Shown: positions 8,894 through 18,403, numbered from the stretch's first letter. The stretch: 64,000 nucleotides of DNA from Pseudomonas asplenii (GCF_001293465.1 NZ_JSYZ01000001.1:203791-267790), one strand, 5' to 3'. The notes: generated from the sequence alone by a model not told the origin. Numbers and translations: made by a program.

Positions 8894-10918
8894 ATGTCCC
8901 TCTCCTCCCCCCTGCGTACCCGACTGACTCCGCTGGCCGCCGCCTTGCTGATCGCGGGCCCGGCCCACGCCCTGGAGCTGCAACCCCAGGTCATCACCGC
9001 CAACCCCCTGGGCAGCGAACAGCCCGCCGCCCCCAGCACCGTGCTCGAAGGCGACGACCTGACCCTGCAGCAACAGGGCAGCCTCGGTGAAACCCTGAAC
9101 AGGCAACCCGGGGTGTCGTCGTCCTACTTCGGCCCGGGCGCCAGCCGACCGATCATTCGTGGCCAGGACGGCGATCGCATCCGCCTGCTGCGCAACGGCG
9201 TCGGCGCGCTGGATGCCTCGGCGCTGTCCTATGACCACGCGGTACCGCTGGATCCGGTCAACGTCGAACGGATCGAGATCGTCCGTGGCCCGGCGGCGCT
9301 GCTCTATGGCGGCAGTGCCATCGGCGGGGTGGTCAACACCTTCGACAACCGCATTCCCACCAGCCCCATCGACGGCATCCACGGTGCCGGCGAACTGCGC
9401 TACGGCGGCGCCGACACCACCCGCAGCAGCGCCGGCAAGCTGGAAGCCGGCGACGGCACCTTCGCCCTGCACCTGGACGCCAACGCCCGCGAGTTCAACG
9501 ACCTGCGGATTCCCGGCTACGCCCGTAGCCGCAATGCACCGGCCAGCGAGGACGGCGACGGACGCAAGGGCCGCCTGGGCAATAGCGACGGTCGCCAGGA
9601 TGGCGGTGCCGTGGGCGGCTCCTACCACTGGGATAATGGTTACGCCGGGCTGTCCTACAGCAATTACGACAGCAACTACGGCTCACCGGCCGAGCAGGAT
9701 GTGCGCATCCGCATGAAGCAGGACCACTACGCCTTCGCCTCGGAAATCCGCAACCTCGAGGGGCCGTTCAGTTCGGTGAAACTCGATGCCGGCTACACCG
9801 ACTACGAGCATCGGGAAATCGAGGGGGGCGAAACCGGCACGATTTTCAGGAACAAGGGCTACGAGGCCCGGGTCGAGGCCCGCCACCTGCCGGTCGGCCC
9901 GTTCAACGGAGTGGTCGGGGCCCAGGTCAGTCGCAACGAATTTTCCGCACTGGGCGAGGAAGCCTTCGTTCCGCAAACCGACACCGACGCCGGCGCGCTG
10001 TTCCTGCTGGAAGAGCTCAAGGCCAGCGAGCGTCTGACCTTCAGCCTCGGCGGCCGCCTGGAACACACGCGTATCGACCCGGATGCCAAGGGCAACGAGC
10101 GTTTTGCCAATGCCGAGCGGAGCAACAGCTTCACCGCCGGCAGCCTGTCCTCCGGCGCGGTCTACCAGTTGACGCCGGTCTGGGCGCTGGCCGCGACCCT
10201 GGGCTACACCGAGCGCGCGCCAACCTTCTACGAGCTGTATGCCAACGGTGCCCACGTCGCCACCGGCACCTATGAAGTCGGCAACCCCGACCTGTCGAAG
10301 GAAAAGGCCGTATCCAGCGACCTGGCCCTGCGTTTCGACAACGGCACCCACAAGGGCAGCTTCGGTGTGTTCTACAGCCACTTCTCCAACTACATCGGCC
10401 TGCTCGGCAGTGGTCGTACCCTCAACGACGACGGCGAGGAAGACGCCGCTGGCATCCCCGAATACCGCTATTCCGGCGTACGGGCCCGCTTCGCCGGGTT
10501 CGAGGCCCAGGATCGCTGGAAACTGGGTGAAGGCGCCTACGGCAAGTTCGCCCTCGAACTGTCCGGCGACTACACCCGCGCCACCAACCTCGATACCGGC
10601 GAGGCCCTGCCGCGGATCGCGCCGCTACGCCTGAACAGCGGCCTGCTGTGGGAGCTGGATCGCTGGCAGGCGCGGATCGATGTGGAGCATGCGGCGGGCC
10701 AGGGACGGGTGCCGTCCAACGAGTCCGGCAGTTCGGCCTACACCACCTTCGGCGCCAGTGCCGGCTACCACTTCGATATCGGCAGCAGCCAGTGGCTGGC
10801 GTTCGTCAAGGGCGAAAACCTGACCAACCAGACCGTGCGTTATGCCAGCTCGATCCTGCGTGATATCGCGCCGGCGCCGGGCCGCAGCATCGAGGTCGGC
10901 CTGCGTACCACCTTCTGA
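8894..10918 (+). CDS. znuD: TonB-dependent outer-membrane receptor, ZnuD-like (zinc uptake)
   Basis: 674 residues with a signal peptide ending PAHA-LELQ. The plug domain has the TonB-receptor blocks GETLNRQPGVSSSYFGPGAS, PIIRGQDGDRIRLLRNG and VERIEIVRGPAALLYGGSAIGGVVN. A 22-strand barrel follows, ending in a C-terminal Phe (GLRTTF). The plug sequence matches the ZnuD type, which imports zinc under Zur control. The start at 8894 is preferred because it opens the signal peptide and has AAGGA eight bases upstream; an upstream in-frame ATG (8753) would place the Zur-like box inside the gene. Confidence 0.85.
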   Translation: MSLSSPLRTRLTPLAAALLIAGPAHALELQPQVITANPLGSEQPAAPSTVLEGDDLTLQQQGSLGETLNRQPGVSSSYFGPGASRPIIRGQDGDRIRLLRNGVGALDASALSYDHAVPLDPVNVERIEIVRGPAALLYGGSAIGGVVNTFDNRIPTSPIDGIHGAGELRYGGADTTRSSAGKLEAGDGTFALHLDANAREFNDLRIPGYARSRNAPASEDGDGRKGRLGNSDGRQDGGAVGGSYHWDNGYAGLSYSNYDSNYGSPAEQDVRIRMKQDHYAFASEIRNLEGPFSSVKLDAGYTDYEHREIEGGETGTIFRNKGYEARVEARHLPVGPFNGVVGAQVSRNEFSALGEEAFVPQTDTDAGALFLLEELKASERLTFSLGGRLEHTRIDPDAKGNERFANAERSNSFTAGSLSSGAVYQLTPVWALAATLGYTERAPTFYELYANGAHVATGTYEVGNPDLSKEKAVSSDLALRFDNGTHKGSFGVFYSHFSNYIGLLGSGRTLNDDGEEDAAGIPEYRYSGVRARFAGFEAQDRWKLGEGAYGKFALELSGDYTRATNLDTGEALPRIAPLRLNSGLLWELDRWQARIDVEHAAGQGRVPSNESGSSAYTTFGASAGYHFDIGSSQWLAFVKGENLTNQTVRYASSILRDIAPAPGRSIEVGLRTTF

Positions 10919-11263
10919 CATTCACCCAGGCAAGACCGTGGTGAGCAGGCCGGCCTGCTCACCACCACCCACCCGAAGACTGTTACCGAATCTGAAATGA
11001 TCCATGTCAGGGAACCCCCTGTTTCCGCGATAGACATGGGTTTATCCTTTGTGCGCTAACACCTGAATCGTTTAATCAGCAAAGTTCGCTGCTGAAAACG
11101 CTCCGGTTCCCCCCTCGACTTCCCGTCCCGCAAGCAGCGCCTGCCTGTTGCGGCTCCCGCGTGGAAGTCCCTCGGGCAATTTATCTGAACGAAGTCCCCG
11201 CCGAATCGTCATCTACAGTGATTACAGCGCGGGATACCTTCAACGTCACGGAGAAACCAAACC
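10919..11263. other. 345-bp intergenic region before gcd
   Basis: No gene seen. It starts with a perfect 28-bp palindrome at 10938-10965 (GTGGTGAGCAGGCC and its complement), a strong hairpin without a T run that may end the receptor transcript. The remainder should hold the gcd promoter, but I cannot pick convincing -35/-10 elements. A ribosome site ACGGAG precedes the gcd ATG. Confidence 0.5.
10938..10965 (+). terminator. Perfect 28-bp palindrome, terminator-like
   Basis: GTGGTGAGCAGGCC followed directly by its reverse complement, 19 bp after the receptor stop codon. There is no downstream T run, so it may be a processing or stabilising hairpin rather than a true intrinsic terminator. Confidence 0.5.
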
Positions 11264-13726
11264 ATGAGCACTGACCGTGCTTCGAATCGAGGCCGCCTGC
11301 TACCGAGCCTGCTCGGTATCGTGCTGCTGTTGATGGGCCTCGCCCTGCTGGCCGGCGGGATCAGGCTGAGCCTGCTGGGTGGCTCGCTGTACTACCTGCT
11401 GGCCGGCATCGGCCTGTTGTTGACCGGCGGCCTGTTGCTGGCCGCCCGCCGGGCAGCCCTGGGCCTCTACGCCCTGGTGCTGTTCGCCAGTACCCTGTGG
11501 GCCCTGTGGGAAGTCGGCCTGGACTGGTGGCAACTGGTGCCGCGCCTGGCCCTGCTGTTCGCCCTGGGGATTGTCATGCTGCTGCCGTGGTTCCGCCAGC
11601 CATTGCTGCACAGCGGTGCCGCACCGATGGGTACCGGCGCGCTGGGCGTGGCCGTGGTGCTGGCCGGCGCCACCGCCGTCGCCAGCCAATTCACCAACCC
11701 GGGTGAAATCAAGGGCCAGCTCGATCGCGACAGCGTCCCTGGCATGAGCAACACCGCACCGGCCACGGCCGATGGCGACTGGGATTCCTATGGCCGCAGC
11801 GCCCATGGCGATCGCTACTCGCCGCTGGCGCAGATCACCCCGCAGAACGCGCACAAGCTGGTACCGGCCTGGACCTTCCGCACCGGCGACATTCCCGGGC
11901 CGAACGATCCCGGCGAAACCACGGCGGAAAACACCCCGCTGAAGGTCAACGGCATGCTCTACGTGTGCACGCCCCACAGCCAGGTGATCGCCCTCGACCC
12001 GGATACCGGCAAGGAAATCTGGCGCTTCGATCCGAAACTTTCCACGCAGAAGGCGGCGAACTTCAAGGGCTGGGCCCACATGACCTGCCGTGGCGTGGCC
12101 TATCACGATGAAAACGCCTACATCGCCAATACCGCGCCGTCCACAACCGACGCGTCCGCCACCGCGTCGCTGGCGGCCGACAACGCGCCAAGCGGCCGCC
12201 TGGTCGCCACCGGCCAGGAAAACCAGTGCCCACGGCGGATCTTCCTGCCCACCGCCGATACCCGCCTGATCGCCCTGAACGCCGACACCGGCAAGATGTG
12301 CGAAGACTTCGGCGACAAGGGCCAGATCGACCTCGGCGCCAACATCGGCACCTTCGCCCCCGGTGGCTACTACTCCACCTCGCCGCCGGCGGTCACCCGC
12401 AACCTGGTGGTGATCGGCGGCCACGTCACCGACAACGTCTCCACCGACGAACCCAGCGGCGTGATCCGCGCCTTCGACGTGCGCACCGGCAAGCTGGTGT
12501 GGAACTGGGACAGCGGCAACCCGGACGACACCACCCCGATCGCCCCGGGCAAGACCTACACCCGCAACTCGCCGAACATGTGGTCGATGTTCGCCGTCGA
12601 TGAAAAACTCGGCATGCTCTACCTGCCGATGGGCAACCAGACACCGGATCAGTTCGGTGGCGCCCGCACCCCCGATTCGGAGAAATACGCCGCCGGCCTG
12701 ACCGCGCTGGATATCGACACCGGACATGTGCGCTGGACCTACCAGTTCACCCACCACGACCTGTGGGACATGGACGTCGGCGGCCAGCCGACCCTGATGG
12801 ACCTCAAGACCGCCGACGGCGTCAAGCAGGCCGTGCTGGCTTCGACCAAGCAGGGCAGCATCTACGTGCTCGACCGCAGCAATGGCCAGCCGATCGTGCC
12901 GATCAACGAGATCCCGGTACCACAGGGCGCGGTCGCCGGCGACCACACCTCGCCGACCCAGCCCAAGTCCGACCTCAACTTCATGCCGCCGCCCCTGAAA
13001 GAGCGCGACATGTGGGGCGTGACACCGTTCGACCAGATGCTCTGCCGGATCGACTTCAAGTCGCTGCGCTACGAGGGCCCGTTCACCCCGCCATCGCTGC
13101 AGGGCTCGATCGTCTACCCGGGCAACTTCGGCGTGTTCGACTGGGGCGGCATTTCGGTCGACCCGGTGCGCCAGATCGCCTTCGTCAACCCGAGCTACAT
13201 GGCCTTCCGCTCCAAGCTGATTCCGGCGGCGGAGATCGCCTCGCAGGGCCCCCGCAAGAGCGAAACCGAAGGCGTGCAGCCGAACAAGGGCGCGCCATAC
13301 GGGGTGATCCTCGAAGCCCTGCTGTCGCCAATGGGCCTGCCCTGCCAGGCACCGGCCTGGGGTTATGTGGCGGCGGTCGACCTGACCACCCACAAGACGC
13401 TCTGGATGCACAAGAACGGTACCGTGCGTGACAGCTCGCCGGTGCCGATCCCCCTGAGCATGGGCGTGCCGAGCCTGGGCGGGACCTTCACCACCGCCGG
13501 TGGCGTGGCCTTCCTCAGCGGTACCCTGGACCAGTACCTGCGCGCCTACGATGTGAAGAACGGCAAGCAACTGTGGGAAGGCCGCCTGCCAGCGGGCGCC
13601 CAGACCACGCCGATGACCTACACCGGCAAGGACGGCAAGCAGTACGTACTGGTGATGGCCGGCGGGCATGGCTCGCTGGGCACCCGCCAGGGTGATTACG
13701 TGCTGGCGTACAAGCTGTCCGAGTAA
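11264..13726 (+). CDS. gcd: Membrane-bound PQQ-dependent glucose dehydrogenase
   Basis: 820 residues. The first ~150 contain five membrane helices (VLLLMGLALLAGGIRLS, YLLAGIGLLLTGGLLL and others) that bind ubiquinone. From ~170 an eight-bladed PQQ propeller begins, with GDWDSYGRSAHGDRYSPL, repeated W-docking motifs such as DPDTGKEIWRFD, and the family block THHDLWDMD. The enzyme oxidises glucose to gluconate in the periplasm and passes electrons to quinone. Length and N-terminal sequence fit Pseudomonas Gcd. Alone in its transcript; a bidirectional terminator follows. Confidence 0.95.
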   Translation: MSTDRASNRGRLLPSLLGIVLLLMGLALLAGGIRLSLLGGSLYYLLAGIGLLLTGGLLLAARRAALGLYALVLFASTLWALWEVGLDWWQLVPRLALLFALGIVMLLPWFRQPLLHSGAAPMGTGALGVAVVLAGATAVASQFTNPGEIKGQLDRDSVPGMSNTAPATADGDWDSYGRSAHGDRYSPLAQITPQNAHKLVPAWTFRTGDIPGPNDPGETTAENTPLKVNGMLYVCTPHSQVIALDPDTGKEIWRFDPKLSTQKAANFKGWAHMTCRGVAYHDENAYIANTAPSTTDASATASLAADNAPSGRLVATGQENQCPRRIFLPTADTRLIALNADTGKMCEDFGDKGQIDLGANIGTFAPGGYYSTSPPAVTRNLVVIGGHVTDNVSTDEPSGVIRAFDVRTGKLVWNWDSGNPDDTTPIAPGKTYTRNSPNMWSMFAVDEKLGMLYLPMGNQTPDQFGGARTPDSEKYAAGLTALDIDTGHVRWTYQFTHHDLWDMDVGGQPTLMDLKTADGVKQAVLASTKQGSIYVLDRSNGQPIVPINEIPVPQGAVAGDHTSPTQPKSDLNFMPPPLKERDMWGVTPFDQMLCRIDFKSLRYEGPFTPPSLQGSIVYPGNFGVFDWGGISVDPVRQIAFVNPSYMAFRSKLIPAAEIASQGPRKSETEGVQPNKGAPYGVILEALLSPMGLPCQAPAWGYVAAVDLTTHKTLWMHKNGTVRDSSPVPIPLSMGVPSLGGTFTTAGGVAFLSGTLDQYLRAYDVKNGKQLWEGRLPAGAQTTPMTYTGKDGKQYVLVMAGGHGSLGTRQGDYVLAYKLSE

Positions 13727-13743
13727 CGTGCGGCAGACATGAA

Positions 13744-13770
13744 AAAGGCGGCCTCTCAAGGGCCGCCTTT
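13744..13770. terminator. Bidirectional terminator between gcd and the globin operon
   Basis: 10-bp perfect stem AAAGGCGGCC / GGCCGCCTTT with a 7-nt loop, A-rich on the left and T-rich on the right, between two convergent genes. Confidence 0.85.
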
Positions 13771-13782
13771 CTTCCGTGACAC

Positions 13783-14205
13783 CTAGTGTTCGATCACCTC
13801 GCCGCGCATCGGCGCCAGCCGGGCGATCAGGCGGTTCTGTACCCGCACCGGTATCCCCTGCTCATCCATCGCCGCGATCAGGTCCTCGACCAGCGCATTG
13901 AAATCGCTGCGGCTGACATTCTGGCCCTTGTGGCTCTCGGCCATGGTATCGCCGGTGTAGACACAGGGCCCGCCCGCCTCGACGCAGAACTGTTCGACCA
14001 GCTTGTTGCGCAGGCGCACGATGTCGATCTTGCGGAAGCGCTCGGCAATCCGCGGGTCGTGGGCGATCTTCAGCAGCATGCCCTCGACGATCCGGGTGAT
14101 CCCGGCACGCTCGCCGAGGTCGCGGTAGAGGCTGTCATCCCTGGGCGGCTGCTGGGCACAACCGGCCAGCAGGACAGCAACCAGCAGCAGTTTCAAACCC
14201 CGCAT
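13783..14205 (-). CDS. Group I truncated hemoglobin, predicted lipoprotein
   Basis: 140 residues. The N-terminus is a lipoprotein signal (LLLVAVLLAGC-AQQ), unusual for a globin, so the protein is predicted to sit lipid-anchored in the periplasm. The body is a trHbN-type 2-over-2 globin: LYRDLGERAGITRIVEGML opens the fold, and SHKGQNVSRSDFNALVEDL contains the likely proximal heme-ligand His. It is the last gene of a four-gene operon; its ATG overlaps the DUF3034 stop by one base (TGATG). Oxygen or NO binding is expected from the family; its role here is unknown. Confidence 0.88.
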   Translation of the reverse strand: MRGLKLLLVAVLLAGCAQQPPRDDSLYRDLGERAGITRIVEGMLLKIAHDPRIAERFRKIDIVRLRNKLVEQFCVEAGGPCVYTGDTMAESHKGQNVSRSDFNALVEDLIAAMDEQGIPVRVQNRLIARLAPMRGEVIEH

Positions 14206-15071
14206 CAGAAACTCCCCTGTACGGACAGATAAGTGCCGTTCTGGTTATCCAGTGTGGCGATTTCTCCCAGCCGGGCGTAGGCCAGGACGAAGGACAGGTG
14301 TTTGTTGGGGAAATAGCCGATGAATACGTCGGCCCAGTCGCTTTCACCAGCGAAGGACAGGTTGTCCGGCTTTTCCCGGTACTCCACGCCCACGGCCCAG
14401 CGCGGGTTGAACAGTACCGCCACGGAGCCTTCCTTGAGCACGCTGCGGGTATCGCGACGATCGCCGCCGAAGCCCATCAGCCCCAGCTCATTGGCCCGGC
14501 TGTAGCGTACACCGCCGTTGACCAGCAGGTTGTAGCCGAAGGCCGCGCCGATGAACAGCCGGCTGGCGGCCAGGTAGCCCTCGACGTCCTGGTCACGCTT
14601 GGCGCCGACCAGTTCGGGAATGTCGAAGTTGGTCTGGTGCTTGTACTCCAGGCCCAGGGACACCTGCGGCAGGGTGTCGTAGATCAGGTCGCCGAACAGC
14701 CGGACCTTGAGCCCGACGATATCCTGGCCGAGATGATCTTCCGGCAGGTTGAGCTTGTGCACCAGCGAGCCCAGGTCGAAGCGCTGACGGGCCAGGGACA
14801 GCTCCACGCGGTTGTCATAGGAGGCTGCCAGCCCGACTACGTCGAGCCGATAGTCCGGGACGTTGACGGTGGTGGCGAACGCGGTGGCGCCCCATTCGTT
14901 CTTTTCGCCATAGCCGGTCAGCACCGCCCACGGCGTGATGCCTCCGCCCGCCGCGCCCTCCAGGCTGCTGGCACCGCCTGTGGCGATCAGGCGGCCGTTA
15001 TCGGCCTCGGCGGCATTGATTCCCAGGCCCAGCAGGCCCAGCAGGCACAACAGGGAATAACGACGTTTCAT
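14205..15071 (-). CDS. DUF3034-family protein, predicted outer-membrane barrel
   Basis: 288 residues with a signal peptide (MKRRYSLLCLLGLLGLGINAAEA). The mature part shows alternating hydrophobic/polar strands with Gly/Tyr/Asn turns and ends SVQGSF, typical of a small outer-membrane beta-barrel. Recognised as DUF3034; function unknown. The start at 15071 is chosen because it begins the signal peptide; the upstream open frame would overlap the EAL gene. It sits 5 bp after that gene and is coupled to the globin gene. Confidence 0.78.
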   Translation of the reverse strand: MKRRYSLLCLLGLLGLGINAAEADNGRLIATGGASSLEGAAGGGITPWAVLTGYGEKNEWGATAFATTVNVPDYRLDVVGLAASYDNRVELSLARQRFDLGSLVHKLNLPEDHLGQDIVGLKVRLFGDLIYDTLPQVSLGLEYKHQTNFDIPELVGAKRDQDVEGYLAASRLFIGAAFGYNLLVNGGVRYSRANELGLMGFGGDRRDTRSVLKEGSVAVLFNPRWAVGVEYREKPDNLSFAGESDWADVFIGYFPNKHLSFVLAYARLGEIATLDNQNGTYLSVQGSF

Positions 15072-15076
15072 AGCAG

Positions 15077-17455
15077 TCAGTGGACCATGGCAGAGGGTGA
15101 ATTCAAGGGTTTTGCGACCCAGGCCTCGAACGCCGCCGCACTCAGCGGACGACTGATCAGGTAACCCTGGGCGGTATCGCAATGCCAACGCTCCAGTAGG
15201 CGCAGGCTGTGTTCGTACTCCACCCCTTCGGCCACCACCTTCAAGCCCAGGTTGTGGCTCATTTCAATGGTCGAACGCACGATCACCGCGTCCTCGCTGG
15301 TTTCGTCCAGGTTGCGGACGAAGGACTGGTCGATCTTCAACTCCTGCACCGGCAGGCGCTTGAGGTGTGCCAGCGAAGAGTAGCCGGTACCGAAATCGTC
15401 CACCGACAGGCTGATGCCACAGGCACGCAGGCGTTGCAGGACCTGCAGGGCCTGTTCCGGCTCGCGCATCACCGCACTTTCGGTGATCTCGAAGATCAGT
15501 TGTTCGGCGGGCAGGCGATGCACCTCGAGCAGCGCCGAAACCCGGTCGGGCAGGTCGCCGATCAACAAGTCATCGGCGGAGATGTTCAGGGACAGTTGCA
15601 GGTGCAGGCCCCGCTGGTTCCACTCGGAGAGCTGGCGCATGCCCTCCTCGATCACCCAGCGGGTGAGGATCTGGATGCTGCCAGTACGTTCGGCGAGGGT
15701 GATGAATTCTCCCGGCGACACCATGCCGAACTGCGGATGCTGCCAGCGCAGCAGGGCTTCGGCCTGGCGCACCTGGCCCTGGCGGATATCCAGCTTGGGC
15801 TGGTAGTGCAGCAGCAGTTCACCGTTGGCGGCGGCATGGCGCAAGTCGCGGATCAGGGCGATCTGCCGGCGATGGGCCAGGTCGCGGCCCTCTTCGTAGA
15901 TCTGCAGGCGGCCGGGCATCTGCGCGGCGTCCTGCATGGCGATGGCGGCACGCTCGAGCAGTTCCTCCGCCTCCTGGCCATCGTTCGGGAACGCCGCAAT
16001 CCCCATCCGGCAATCCAGCGCCACGTCGTGATCGTTGATCCGCTGGGGCTTGAGCAGCAATTGCTGGATCTGGTCGGCAACCGCCACCGCGCCCTCGCTG
16101 CCGGTGCCCTGCAGCAGCAGGAGAAATTCCCCGGCAATCAGGTGGGCAACCGTGTCGCCCGCGCGCAGGGCCGACTTCAGGCGCTTGCCAACGCTCTGCA
16201 ACACCTGGTCGACCGCGCCGGGTCCTCCGGTCTCGTTGACGGTACGCAGGTTGTCGATACCCAGGTAGACCAGCGCCACCGGGCGGGCGGCGTCTATCGT
16301 GCTGCTCAGCCGCTCCATCGCCAGTGCGCGGTTGGGCAGGCCGGTGAGCAGGTCGTGCAGGGCATTGTGTGCCAACTGCTGTTCGCGCTCGGCGATGGCA
16401 CCCTGCATGGTATTGAACATCCTGGCGAGCAGACCCAGTTCATCACTGCGCCGCAACCTGACCGGCGTCTCGTAGTCGCCCTTGCCGATGCGCTCGGCGG
16501 CCTGGGCCAGAGAACGCACCGGCTGCGAGACGCTACGCGCCAGCAGCAGGGCCCCGACCAGCGAAGCCAGCAGCGCGACCAGCGCGATCAGCAGGATCTT
16601 TTCGTCCAGCGGCGCGAAGGCCTGCATCGCCACATCCAGGGGGCTCTGCAACAGGGCGATGACCTGGCTGTCATTGTTGTCGCTGGTGCTGGCCAGTCTC
16701 AGCGACTGGCTGAGGAAGTTCTGGCTGAGGTGCTCGGTCATCTGCGTGTCATGCCCACCGGACGCTTCGAGCATCAACCGGGTGATGCTCGGTGCCAGTG
16801 CTGCCGGCTGGGTGCTGACCAGTTCGCCGACCTGCTGCCGATCGACGCTGAGGAACGACACCTCGAGGTTGGTCAGCGAACGCAGTTGCGAGGCAAAGGC
16901 GTTGTCCATGGAAAAGCCCATCACCACCCGGGCGATCGGCAGCGGCGCCAGCACCTGCGCCTCGACCAGCAGGTGCGGCTTGCCCTGCAGCGGCACGATC
17001 AGGGCCGATTGCCGGTTGCGCCGGGCCTCGCGCAGTGCCTGGTCGAAACGGAATGGCGTACCGTCGGGCGTATCGGCCAGGGTGCTGGCCATGACCGTGC
17101 CATCCATGCTCAACAGGATCATGTCGTTGGCATTGATACGCTTGCCGTGGTTGATCAGCACCGAACGGATGGTCGCCGAGTCGCCGCTGGAGACCGCATC
17201 GCGAAAGCCGAAATCCGCCGCCAGCAGTTGCACGCCATCACCCAGGCGCCGGCTCTGCACGTCCAGCAGACGCTCGAAAACCCGCGTACCGACCTCCAGC
17301 TGCGCACGCGCCTGGCGCTGCACCGCTTCGTTGGTCGCCACCTTGACGCTGAAGTACAAGGCACCGATCACCACCAGCAACAGCAGGGTCAGTACAACGG
17401 CGATCCGCGCCTGAAAACTACTGCGCAGGTTCACTGAGAGCTTTATTGAAGGCAT
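15077..17455 (-). CDS. Membrane c-di-GMP phosphodiesterase: periplasmic sensor, HAMP, degenerate GGDEF, EAL
   Basis: About 792 residues. Two membrane helices (near 15-40 and ~290-310) flank a periplasmic sensor domain; a HAMP linker (VSQPVRSLAQAAERIGKGDY) follows. The GGDEF domain is degenerate: the active-site loop reads LIAGEF, so cyclase activity is unlikely. The EAL domain looks intact (EALLRW, NISADDL, EITES, DDFGTGYSSL, KIDQSFV, VAEGVE), so hydrolysis of c-di-GMP is expected. It overlaps the upstream cupredoxin gene by ~38 bp. The start is uncertain: 17491 is possible, and a GTG lies a few codons further in. Confidence 0.85.
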   Translation of the reverse strand: MPSIKLSVNLRSSFQARIAVVLTLLLLVVIGALYFSVKVATNEAVQRQARAQLEVGTRVFERLLDVQSRRLGDGVQLLAADFGFRDAVSSGDSATIRSVLINHGKRINANDMILLSMDGTVMASTLADTPDGTPFRFDQALREARRNRQSALIVPLQGKPHLLVEAQVLAPLPIARVVMGFSMDNAFASQLRSLTNLEVSFLSVDRQQVGELVSTQPAALAPSITRLMLEASGGHDTQMTEHLSQNFLSQSLRLASTSDNNDSQVIALLQSPLDVAMQAFAPLDEKILLIALVALLASLVGALLLARSVSQPVRSLAQAAERIGKGDYETPVRLRRSDELGLLARMFNTMQGAIAEREQQLAHNALHDLLTGLPNRALAMERLSSTIDAARPVALVYLGIDNLRTVNETGGPGAVDQVLQSVGKRLKSALRAGDTVAHLIAGEFLLLLQGTGSEGAVAVADQIQQLLLKPQRINDHDVALDCRMGIAAFPNDGQEAEELLERAAIAMQDAAQMPGRLQIYEEGRDLAHRRQIALIRDLRHAAANGELLLHYQPKLDIRQGQVRQAEALLRWQHPQFGMVSPGEFITLAERTGSIQILTRWVIEEGMRQLSEWNQRGLHLQLSLNISADDLLIGDLPDRVSALLEVHRLPAEQLIFEITESAVMREPEQALQVLQRLRACGISLSVDDFGTGYSSLAHLKRLPVQELKIDQSFVRNLDETSEDAVIVRSTIEMSHNLGLKVVAEGVEYEHSLRLLERWHCDTAQGYLISRPLSAAAFEAWVAKPLNSPSAMVH

Positions 17456-18107
17456 CACCAAAGGCACTCGATGCTGGCGCCGACGGAGCATCCGACGACA
17501 GCGGTTGAATCGTCAGGCTGAAGCGTTGCTTCAACCCCGTGGCCGGCACATCGATTTCGCCGCCCGCCTGCGGCTGCATGTCCGCGACCTGCGGGTGCCA
17601 GAGCGTGACGCGATAATGGCCGGCGGGCAGCTTGTCGAAAGCGATCCGGCCGTTGTCGTTGCTGGTCGCGAACCAGGGATCGTCGGTGACGTAGATGTAG
17701 CCGAGCATCCAGTCGTGGATATTGCAGCCCAGCACGACCACACCCGGCTTGTCGAACAACACCGGATCCGACGGTGTACCCTCGTAGAGGCGCAGTTCAA
17801 AGCGCTTGGGTTGCGAAAAGGAATAGACCTGATGGCGGATATTGTCGCTGTTGGGAAACTTGACCTGGGTCCCGGTATGCACCGCCAGCACGTGGGGTAC
17901 GTACTCTTTGTTACGCTGGTCCATGTCGGCCTTCAGGCTGATGGCGGCAGGTGCGGCGCCACCCTGCAGGGTCAGCACCGCCCCCACCAGCGGCTTGCCC
18001 TGTTGGTCGACCAGATCGGCCTGCAGGCCGGCGGCATGGCTCGGGCCACTGGCGAGCAATCCAGCAACACACAGAAACAATCCAGGCAATGAAATGGGGC
18101 GGGCCAT
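17418..18107 (-). CDS. Cupredoxin-like periplasmic protein (methylamine-utilisation MauL-like)
   Basis: 229 residues with a signal peptide ending PSHA-AGLQ. The middle has a plastocyanin-like copper site: His in NIRHQVYSF, then Cys, His and Met in GCNIHDWMLGYI. A carboxypeptidase-regulatory-like strand region follows (NGRIAFDKLPAGHYRVTLWHPQ). Relatives are often annotated methylamine utilisation protein, but no mau genes are near. It is the first gene of the operon and overlaps the EAL gene start, suggesting that the copper protein and the sensor phosphodiesterase work together. The start may instead be ATG 18122. Confidence 0.8.
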   Translation of the reverse strand: MARPISLPGLFLCVAGLLASGPSHAAGLQADLVDQQGKPLVGAVLTLQGGAAPAAISLKADMDQRNKEYVPHVLAVHTGTQVKFPNSDNIRHQVYSFSQPKRFELRLYEGTPSDPVLFDKPGVVVLGCNIHDWMLGYIYVTDDPWFATSNDNGRIAFDKLPAGHYRVTLWHPQVADMQPQAGGEIDVPATGLKQRFSLTIQPLSSDAPSAPASSAFGDAFNKALSEPAQ

Positions 18108-18403
18108 ACAACAACTACTCACTGGTTCATTAAAAAGATGGCCTGCCCTGGCGCAAAGGGATCAGCAAGTGCAGATTACCGAGGCTCGGGCAGAAGATCA
18201 CGCAAGAAATGAGGCGTTTTGCCACTATCTTGAGCCAGCCGACGAACGACTCATGCCCCTTAAAACCTCTACACGAAGATGAAAGATGTACAGGTTCATG
18301 CCCGGGCTATCGGCCGGTTTGACCAAAGCTATAGCAGCGGACCATTGAAACCGCCACCGGCTCGCCCCATCTAACCTGCATACTCAACTGTGCAGGTGCC
18401 CCA
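18108..18403. other. Divergent promoter region between the cupredoxin operon and lon
   Basis: 296 bp with no gene. It must drive the four-gene operon leftwards and lon rightwards. A short inverted repeat CCTGCA / TGCAGG lies just before the lon start (about 18377-18398) and could pair near the ribosome site AGGTG. No clear sigma-70 or heat-shock promoter could be picked by eye. Confidence 0.45.

Noticed and set aside
11300..13759. 819-codon open frame opposite gcd
   Set aside because: Antisense shadow; composition dominated by Gly/Val/His/Arg and no recognisable domain.
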